Shown here one piece after another: positions 55,676 to 64,000 of a stretch of 64,000 nt of DNA; within the stretch, counting starts at the first letter, position 1; each line of letters starts with the position of its first letter. The position numbers and the translations under genes were made by a program. The notes under the pieces are model-generated. The model saw only the letters and a list, made by a program, of their open reading frames with translations, was not told the origin of the DNA and did not search any database. This DNA is from Talinum fruticosum (lineage: Eukaryota > Streptophyta > Magnoliopsida > Caryophyllales > Talinaceae). The stretch spans positions 3,136,001 through 3,200,000 of the forward strand of contig JAITYX010000066.1 of assembly GCA_021018815.1 (NCBI GenBank), in the 5' to 3' direction.

Positions 55676-58600
55676 AATGCCAGGAAATGAATGATTGACC
55701 TAGAAATTGACATACTCCTGATGTGCTCTTTCTATCAACTTTATATCCAGCATAGTCGAGCATCCGAGTATCTTGCGAGAGTCGGATCCGAGTTCTTTGA
55801 AAACCATAGACCTGGATTCCGAGTCCATGCAAGATATCTAAAAATTCTTTTCACCGTAGTAAGATGTGATTCCTTAGGATTAACTTGAAATCTTGCACAA
55901 AGGCAAACACTAAACATGATAGCTGGCCTACTAGATGTGAGATAAAGTAGAGATCCAATCATACCTCTATAGAGTTTCGATCTACAACTTTACCTTTCTC
56001 ATCAAAGTCTAGTTTTAAATTGTTACTCATTAGTGTTGCTGCACCCTTTACATCTTGTAGCTTGTACTTCTTTAATACGTCCTTGGTGTATTTAAATTGA
56101 TGGACATAGATGCCATCCTTTTCTTGCTTGATTTGCGGACCAAGCAAGAAATTGAGTTCTCCCATCATGCTTATTTGGAACTCCTGTCTCATCAACTCGG
56201 AAAACTCTTAGCATAGAGTTTCATTAGTAGTTCCAAGTATAATATCATCAACATATATCCGACTGATAAGAAAATCATTCCCCCTGGTTTTTATGAAAAG
56301 AGTTTTGTCAATTTGACCTCTTTTGAAATCATTTTCAACCAAGAAACCGCTTAGTCTTTCATACGAAGCTCTAGGAGCTTGTTTTAGACCATATAAAGCC
56401 TTTTGGAACTTGAAAAAATGATTTGGAAATTGAGTTATCAAATCCAGTGGGTTGCTCAACATAAACTTCTTCTTGAATATAACCATTGAGAAATGCACAC
56501 TTAACATCCATTTGATAAAGCTTGATGTTCATGCTAGATGCAAATGATAAGAGAATTCCGATTGCCTCAAATCTAGAAACAGATGCAAAGGTTTCCCCAC
56601 AATCAATTCCTTCTTCTTGGTTATACCCCTAAGCAACTAATCTGGCCTTGTTTCTTACTACCAACCCTTCCTCATCCAGTTTGTTCTTGAAAATCCATTT
56701 TGTTCCTATTACTCGGGTGGTCGGAAGGCCGTTTAGTCGGAGTCCGAGACTTGGTTTCTTTTAAATTGATTCAGCTCTTCTTGCATGGCCTCTACCCATT
56801 CAGGTTTAGTTAAAGCTTCTAGTACATTTTTAGGTTCGAGTTAATAATATGAATGCTAAAAATGCACATAGATTTTGCAAAGAAGAACAAGTTCTTACCC
56901 CAATGTTGATATCGAAAGTATATTCTCATGTGGGTGATCGAATACATATTTGAAAGCTCTACCCTCTAGTTTACCAAGATTGTTGGTTGAATAGGTTGAT
57001 CTTCGGTTCGTTGCTCTTGCTGAGCTTCTAAATTGGCTTGTTCTTCAGACATTCCGAGCTGGCTCTTGAGCTTGTTCATTCCGAGTTATAGCATTCGAGT
57101 TATCTCATTCTAAGTTGCCTTATTCCGAGTTGTCTTAGTTCTTATATTTTAATTATGAGTTCAGCTTCAGTAATGTCATCTTCATCTTTGTTAAGCTTGA
57201 GATCTAAGAAGGTGGATTCAGTTATCTTGCCAAGGTAAATCTCATCAAAGACAACACGGATGCTTTCTTCCACTTTGTTAGTTACTGTTGTTAAAAACTC
57301 GATAAGCTTTACTATGAGATGAGTAACCCATAAACACATCTTCATCTTATCTAGCATCAAACTTAGTCAGATGTACCTTACCATTGTTATGTACATAGCA
57401 TTTACATCCAAATGATTTGAAGTAGGAGATGTTGGGCTTCTTTCCCTTGCACGACTTATAGGGTGTCTTCTCCAGGATTGGTCCGATGAGGCATCTGCTG
57501 AGTGTATAGTTTGCTATATTGATTGCCTCAGCCTAGAAATAGTAAGGTAGATCAATTTCAATCATCATGGTCCTTCCTATTTCTTGAAGAGTTTTGTTCT
57601 TTCTCTCCACTACTCCATTTTGCTGAGAAGTTCTTGGTGTTGAGAAGTTGGAGGAGATGTCATTCTTGTCATAGAAATCTGCAAATTCCGAGTAATCGAA
57701 CTCCCTTCCATGGTCAATTCGAATTTTTCTGATCTAAGTCTCGGACTCTACTTGAATTTTCCTGCAGATCTTAGTGAACTCTTTAAAGGCTTCATTCTTA
57801 TTCTTCAGAAAACACACCTAAATAATTCGTGAATAATCATCAACAATAACCAACACATGATTGACCTGCTAAACTTTTCACGAGAATTTCACCACACAAA
57901 TCTATATGAACTAATTCAAATACTTTGGATGTAGACACAGTTTTAAGTGGTTTGAAAGATGATCTAACTTGCTTCTCTTTTGTTCATGCTTCACAAATTT
58001 TATCTTTCTTAAATACACGATTAGGTAAACCCCTAACTAATCTAAGAGATGTAAGCTTCTTGATGGTATGTATGTTAATATGACCTAGTCTATGATGCGT
58101 GTCCATGAATCGTCATTCAATGGTGCTTTCAAACAAGATAAGTTCTTACTAGAATCCGAGAGAGGAATTGTATAAGTGTTACCCGATCTCGGACACGAGA
58201 ACTTTGTCTCTTTGGTGACTTGCATCGAAATATAACGGTTAGTTTGAGTGAATCTTACCTCTTGACCTTTGTCACACGAGTTGAGATATGCTCAAGAGAT
58301 TCTACTTGAGCCCTTTGACAAGGTAGACTGGATCGACTGAGTTGTTTCCTTGACCAATCTTGCCAATCCCAACTATCTTACCTTTGTTGTTATCTCCAAA
58401 TGTGACTTTTCGTCCCTTCATGTCTTCTAGCTTAGAGAAGAGTTTTGAGTCTCCAAACATATGGCATGAACAACCGCTATCGAAGTACCAATGACCCTTT
58501 AGTTTCGAGTCACCTGCAAGACAGAAACAAACTAACCCTTCTCACTTCCTCTCACAAACCCAATAACTGTCTTTACTTGTGGTCTTTCTCTAAGGAAGAG

Positions 58601-60296
58601 CACTTTTGGGATCCCAAATTTGAATGATTTTGGGTTTGGTCCGATTCTCGAGTCTTCCTTTTAGAAAATTAGGTATGTGTCTCTTTTCTCTCGAAAACCT
58701 TTCTTTTTGTAAATAGGTTGAGAAGGCTTTTTCCTGTAAACTGGTATATGCTCAACCCCTTTTCCATGTTGGTGAATGGGACTATGCTCAGCCTTCCTGA
58801 ACTTTACGGTTTTGGAATCGGTTTTAGAAATAGGAATTAGATTCCTCTTCACCATTGTAACCAAGACCTTCTTTCCTAAATAAAACATACTGAGAGCCAA
58901 GTAAAAGATCAAGGTTTTTCTGACCTTGAGTGAGTTTTAAAACCAGCTCTTGAGACTCATTAATCTTCTATTTCAATGGCTCATTCTCCGTTACGAGGCA
59001 CTCGGACTCGGTCTCATTGTCTTGACCACTCGGTCTTAAGTACTTTCAGATTTTGTCTCAAGTTTTCTAACTCGATTTTCAAACAAGTACTCTCACTAGT
59101 AAGAGACTCAAGTTGTTCCTTAAAATCAGAAGAGTCGAATTGGACTTTTCTTCCAAAGTAAAGATATATCTAACAAGATCGAGTTTGGAAAAATTAAGGA
59201 ATTATTCAATTACCTCCTTAGAACTTGTTTCCTCAACATCCGAGTTGTCACCTGTCTATCTCGGATTCAGCTTTCGAGTCCGTCGGTGCCATTAGATACT
59301 TTTGAGTCATGAGAATCATCATCTTCAGAGGAGTCATCATCGCTCCAGGTAGCCACCATAGCCTTTTTCTTCTTTCTGTCCTTCTTTCTCTTCGGACAGT
59401 CTTTGACTATGTGCTCTTTGCTCGCCACAATCAAAGCAACCAGAGTTCTTAGTTAACGACAACTTAGAAGGGGATGAGTATTTACCTTTCTTGTCTTTCT
59501 TGTAGACCTCTTCCTTTGGCCTCTTTTGCCACCTTTTGTACTTCATCATCCTTTTGAAGCCTCATGCAATGAGTGCCATGGGATCCTCTTCCGAATCCGA
59601 GGAGCTCATACTTTGTCGTCCGCTTTCGAGGCCTTCGAGTGTAATTTTCTTTTTGGTGCTGACCTCGGCATCCTCTTCTTCTAGGTGCAGCTCATGAGTG
59701 AGTAGCTTCCCAATGAGTTCATCTAGTTTCAATTGAGAGAGATTTTAAGCTTCTTTGATTGTTGTCACCTTGGGACCCCATTTTCTCTTTGGTAGACTTC
59801 TCATAATTTTTCTGACCATTTCTTCATGAGAGATCTTTCTACCAAAGATTTGAGATTGTTGGTAATCTCAATGAACCGAGCGCACATCTAAGAGATGTTC
59901 TCCTCATAATTGTGAAGATATTGACTTATCCTTGCCTGCTTCACTTGACTAGTTCCTTAATAGGTGTTGACCAGTGTATCCCACACCTCTTTGGCTGTGT
60001 TACACGCCGACACCTGTCGTATTCTTCCGAGCTGATAGCATCAAAGTGTTCATAGCTTTGAAGTTCTTCCTGAACTTGTCATTCTCTTCAGTAATATACT
60101 CTAATTTTTCTTTAGGAACAAATCTTGCTCCTTCCATCTTCATTGGAATGAAGTTCCCATTCTTGATGATGTTCCATACTTCTTCATCATTGTCCAGGAG
60201 GAAGCATTCCATCGTCTTCTTACAATGTGCAAAGTTTGACCCCTTGAACATGGGTGGTCTAGTGGATGACACCTTGAACATCATCGAACTCTCCAT
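55676..60296 (-). pseudogene. Copia-1 gag-pol relic
   Basis: Reading leftward: gag from ATG 60296 ('STRPPMFKGSNFAHCKKTMECFL'), a zinc knuckle (near 59445-59400, 'CFDCGEQRAHSQ', last position lost), spacer, GAG-pre-integrase and integrase remnants (58140-57100, including the 'LGHI..TIKKL' region near 58080), RT (56507-55959) with 'ALYGLKQAPRASYERL' and YVDDI, and RNase H up to 'DRKSTSGVCQFLGQSFISWH' at about 55680. Integrase before RT is the Copia order. Many stops; the 3' end is cut inside RNase H and no 3' LTR remains. Confidence 0.8.
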
Positions 60297-60352
60297 TGTT
60301 CCGAGCCATCCGATCTTTAGACCTTTGAATGTTGAGATCCTCTTGAAAGGCT

Positions 60353-60365
60353 AGGCTCGATACCA
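60353..60365 (-). promoter_or_regulatory. Copia-1 primer-binding site
   Basis: On -, TGGTATCGAGCCT, a one-base-short version of TGGTATCAGAGCC, the initiator tRNA-Met type PBS of plant Copia elements. It lies about 57 bases before the gag start on the - strand. Confidence 0.65.
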
Positions 60366-61734
60366 ACGGAAGGTTTACTCTTGGAGAAGTTAAGTCACCC
60401 TAGAGGGGGTAAATAGGGTGAAGGAAGATTTTTCATAAATTATAAACTGTTTTTGCACGTAACCGACTTAGAAATAGATTTTGAGTCTAGATTGGACTCG
60501 GAAAGTTAAAAATACAAAGAAGTATGTGGAAACCCTTCCGGGGAAGAAAACCACGGACAAGTGCTAATCTAAGCACCAAGTCAAATCCACTAATTGAATC
60601 CACAATTACACAAACCGACTCTTAATTGAATTGCTCCCTTAGACAATTCCTTTACAAGTTTCCTTTTCGATCTAGTACTTCTTAACCGAGATACCATTTA
60701 TAGTCGGGGACAACTAAGTCGAGTTACGAAATTAAGTGATTACAAGACTTTCTTTACAACTCGGAAAGTAAGAATTACATAAATGGAGTTGTAAATGTTA
60801 GAAGATTGAGTAAGAGAAGAATATGTTCAGTTCCTACAATCTTCAAGTCTTGTAAAGTGGCTTCTATTTGTACACAGCGAAGGCGGAATGACCGTTGAGG
60901 CTTGTTACGGACTGGTGAGCTTCAATAACCGTTGTAATGGCTAGTCCGAGTCACTCGAAAAAGATCCGTTGAGATGTGAACATTGTGTGGTGGTCCTTGG
61001 CTAAAAGGTTGTCCAACCCTTTAGTTGTGATTGATATCTAGGATGGAAACAACCGTTAGACCCCGAGTTAAAGTTTACCGGATTTGGAAACAAACAACCC
61101 CGACACGGAGTTCGAGCCATGTCCAGAAATGGTTGATTTACGTCTGCTGGTGTTTAACGGCTAAAAATCGGATGCTTTTATATTTTAAAAGTAGATTAGG
61201 CTTGTTTAATCAACCTACAAAAGCAAATCAAAGTGGTACTCAAAGTATAAAAATACTTTGGTTCAAGATTAGGTAAAGATAATAATTAATTCAAAGTAAT
61301 TAAGCACTTAATTATCTTCATCCTAAAAGAATGAAATTTTCTGAGTCTAATATTTATTATGTTCAAATTCTATCTTGAGTCAATCTTTAAAGTGATCAAG
61401 TTAGAAAGAATAAAACATCAAAATTCATAAACTTGATCAAGTAAATAATTATCAATAAATAAACTAACTTAGAAATTAGAATTAACATAGCAATTCATTT
61501 TCACTTTAAACATGAAGTTAGTGCTCGGAATCAAAGTTGTTTGAGAAATTATTTATTCATGTCATTGTTTTGAGTGATGTTTGAGTGGGTCACAAACATC
61601 GTTAAGAGTGTTATGCTTGATGAATGGTTTTGAGTAGGTCGAACATGATGAAAACTTATATATGAGTTTCTTAAAAGCTTAGAATGACTCATAATCAAAA
61701 CCATAGAGAGATAGAGAGTTATACGTGAGTTTTC
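60366..61734 (-). repeat. Probable 5' LTR of Copia-1
   Basis: The 1.37 kb between the PBS and the next Copia fragment lacks coding signal and holds LTR-like sequence. It ends (on -) just before the PBS. The outer border is set where RT-coding sequence reappears (61735), with TGTTTGAAAACTC on - as the possible start. There is no second LTR in the window to confirm it. Confidence 0.45.
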
Positions 61735-62248
61735 AAACACTAAACATGATATCCGGCCTACTAGACGTGAGATAAAGTATCCAATTATACCTCGTAGAGT
61801 TTCCGGTCTACGACTTTACCTTTCTCATCTAAGTCCAGTTTTAAACTCGCTACTCATAGGTATCGCTGCATGCTTCACATTTTGTAGCTTGTAACTCTTT
61901 AATAACTCCTTGGTGTATTTTGATTGATGAACATAGATGCCATGCTTTTCTTGCTTGATTTGCAGTCCAAGGAAGAAATTGAGTTCTCCCATCATGCTCG
62001 TTTAGAATTCATGTCTCATTAATTCGAAAACGTCCGGTATAGAGTTTCATTAGTAGCTCCAAAAATAATGTCATCAACATAGATCCGGATAATGAGCAAA
62101 TCATTCCCCTTGGTTTTAGTGAAAAAGTTTCGTCAATCGGACCTCTTTTGAAATCATTTTCAACCAAGAAACTGCTTAATCTTTCATACCAAGCTCGATA
62201 ACTTGTTTCGAGACCACATAAAGCCTTTTGCAACTTGAAAACATGATC
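61735..62248 (-). mobile_element. Copia RT fragment (second copy)
   Basis: Homologous to Copia-1 55900-56420 (both contain AAACACTAAACATGAT, CTTGGTGTATTT.ATTGATG and TTCATTAGTAG). It codes leftward for the RT region with a frame-broken metal-binding segment. It is bounded by Copia LTR sequence on one side and CACTA sequence on the other. Confidence 0.75.
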
Positions 62249-62659
62249 CAGTTGACAAATGTGCGATTATGATGGGTGAATACTCACGTCTCATTTTTTC
62301 CTCGATCTGTCTCCTTATGAGGGATCTATGCTCATCAATGAACGGCTGCACTTCGTCAGTTGTTTTATAAAATATAAAGATGTGCTTTGTTCCCTCATAT
62401 CCCGACTAATTGTTAGAACCAGTCAGCCCCAGTTTCCCTGCTCACCGATCTTCCCTATAAATCAATGTTTTGGAATACCAACTTGTTCCATTACGGGGTA
62501 GTATTCACAAAAGAACTATACACACTCCTCAGCTGTGTATACCTCAACATTGCACGCGATATCGGTTTCTAACGTACCCTTTGAGAATTTTCATGAAAAG
62601 TTCAATAGGGTACATCCATTAGTAAAGCATCGTGCCACGTAATCGCACTTTTCTCACCA
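62249..62659 (-). mobile_element. CACTA transposase fragment, inverted
   Basis: About 410 bp are the reverse complement of a relative of CACTA-2 52034-52461 (shared: CCGTTCATTGATGAGCA, GGGAAGATCGGTG, CACATTTGTCAACTG). It is diverged, so it came from a different copy than the one in this window. Confidence 0.8.
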
Positions 62660-64000
62660 AAAACTTAAGACAAAATCTGAAAGTACTTGAGACTAGTGCT
62701 CAAAACAACGAGACTAAGTCTAAGTGCCTCGGAACATAAAATGAGCAATTGAAAAGGAAGCTCAATAAATCCCAAGAGTTGGTTTTAAAATTCACTCAGG
62801 GTCGGAAAAACCTTGATCCTTTACTTGGCTCTCAGTGTGTCTCATTTAAAAAGAAGGCCTTGGCTACAATGTCGAAGAGGAATCTAATTCCTATTCAAAT
62901 CTATTCAAAGCTCGATTCCGAATTATTAAGTTCAGGAAGACCGAGCATGATCCCATTCACTCACATGGAAAAAGGACTGAGCACGGACCGGTTTACAAGA
63001 AAAACATTCTCAACTCTGTTTCCAAAAAGAAAGGTTTTCAAAGAAAAGAGACACAGACTCAATTTTCTAAAAGGAAGACTCAGAATCGGACCAAACCTAA
63101 AATCATTCAAATCTAGGTTCCAAAAAGTTCTCTTCCTCGGAGAAAGATCACAGTAAAGGCGGTTATTAGGTTTGTGAGAGGAAGTGAGAAGGGTTAGTTT
63201 ATTTCTTTGTTGCGGGTGACTTAGAAACGGAAGGGTCATCGGTACTTAGACAAAGGCTACCCACGCCATATGTCCGGAGGCTCAAAACTCTTGTCGAGTT
63301 AGAAGATATGAAAGGAGGAAAAGTCACATTTGGAGACAATAGTAAATATAATATAGTCGGATTGACAATATTGGTCAAGGAGACAACTCGGTCGATCCAG
63401 TCTACATTGTCAAAGGGCTCAAGTGCAATCTCCCGAGCATGTCTCGGTTATGTGACAAGGGTCAAGAGGTAAGATTCACTCGGACCAACTACTTCATTTC
63501 GATGTAGTCACCAAAGAAACAAAGCTCTCAAGTCCGAGGTCGGGTAACACTTATACCATTCCTTCTCATATTCTAATAAGAACTTATCTTGTCTAAAAGC
63601 ATCATTGAATGATGATTCATGGACATGTCATCATAGACTGGGTCATATTAGCATGCATACTATCAAGAAACTTGCATCTCATGATTTAGTTAGGGGTTTA
63701 CCTAACTGTGCATTTAAGAAAGATAAAATTTGTGAAGCATGCACAAAAGGAAAACAAGTCATATCATCTTTCAAACCACTCAAAACTATGTCTACATCTA
63801 AAGTACTTGAATTGGTTTATATGGATTTGTGTGGTGAAATTCCTATGAAAAGCTTAGGAGGTAAATCATATGTGCTAGTTATTGTTGATGATTATTCATG
63901 ATTTACCCGGGTGTGTTTTCTGAAAAACAAGAATAAAGCCTTCAAATAGTTCACTAAGATCTGTAGGAAAATTCAAGTGGAGTCCGAGATTCGATTAGAA
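62660..64000 (+). mobile_element. Copia-2 fragment (plus strand, runs off the window)
   Basis: The + strand equivalent of Copia-1 59060-57850. Spacer/gag-C-terminal sequence (62660-63160) and the retropepsin-side region come first. GAG-pre-integrase (63605-63790: C/WHHRLGHIS..H and CEAC...C, an HHCC-type finger) and the start of integrase (63820-63905, 'MDLCGEIP...VLVIVDDYS', with the first catalytic Asp) follow. A stop at 63899-63901 and other breaks make it dead. The gag N-terminus and 5' LTR are missing on the left. Confidence 0.75.

Noticed and set aside
55676..60296. An integrated pararetrovirus (caulimovirid) as origin of the RT sequence
   Set aside because: Integrase precedes RT, a tRNA-Met type PBS is present and no movement-protein region is seen, all of which fit a Copia retrotransposon.

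Overview
The window looks like nuclear DNA of a flowering plant, most likely a eudicot. The signs are an intron-rich SEN1/UPF1-type helicase gene with typical GT-AG introns, followed by more than 50 kb of AT-rich DNA packed with plant transposons (MULE, CACTA, PIF/Tourist, a LINE, a SINE-like insertion, Ogre/Tat-like LTRs, Copia and a FAR1-like relic). There is no bacterial, organellar or CRISPR signal.

Layout. 1-660 is upstream sequence with a TATA element. 661-8982 is the only clear host gene: a non-coding first exon, a 2.4 kb leader intron, and seven coding exons on the + strand for a superfamily 1 helicase of about 1,330 residues. As given, its frame is broken twice, each time at a run of five A where six would restore the conserved frame. 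Adding those two bases makes the spliced coding length a multiple of three. 8983-13264 holds weak unrecognised ORFs and simple repeats.

13275-17193 is MULE-1, with inverted repeats of about 150 bp and an imperfect 10-bp target duplication. It has a decayed transposase lacking the catalytic core on the - strand, and a convergent small GRF-type zinc-finger/coiled-coil/membrane ORF on the + strand. 17204-21529 is AT-rich with one Helitron-like 3' end. 21579-24230 is a decayed LINE (- strand). 24405-32545 is a composite: CACTA-like ends and a ULP1-protease relic surround a gag-only Ogre/Tat-like LTR element (24597-29785).

33409-39378 is MULE-2, with a perfect 10-bp target duplication, a near-complete but frame-broken MULE transposase on +, and again a convergent GRF-like zinc-finger/membrane ORF on -. 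39379-46466 holds a tRNA-like pseudogene, minisatellites, a FAR1-like relic, long microsatellites and a SINE-like insertion with its empty site 1 kb away. 46467-53046 is the 5' part and transposase relic of a second CACTA element, carrying a foldback element and a PIF/Tourist-like insertion, and joined to a truncated LTR (53047-54619). 55676-64000 is a tail of Copia sequence in both orientations with a mosaic of Copia and CACTA fragments between.

How the parts relate. The helicase is an ordinary conserved gene. The most interesting system-level signal is that two MULEs with unrelated ends share one plan: a MuDR-like transposase converging on a small GRF-finger protein with a C-terminal membrane segment, reminiscent of the mudrA/mudrB layout of maize MuDR. 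All domain calls are from reading the translations; no database search was run.
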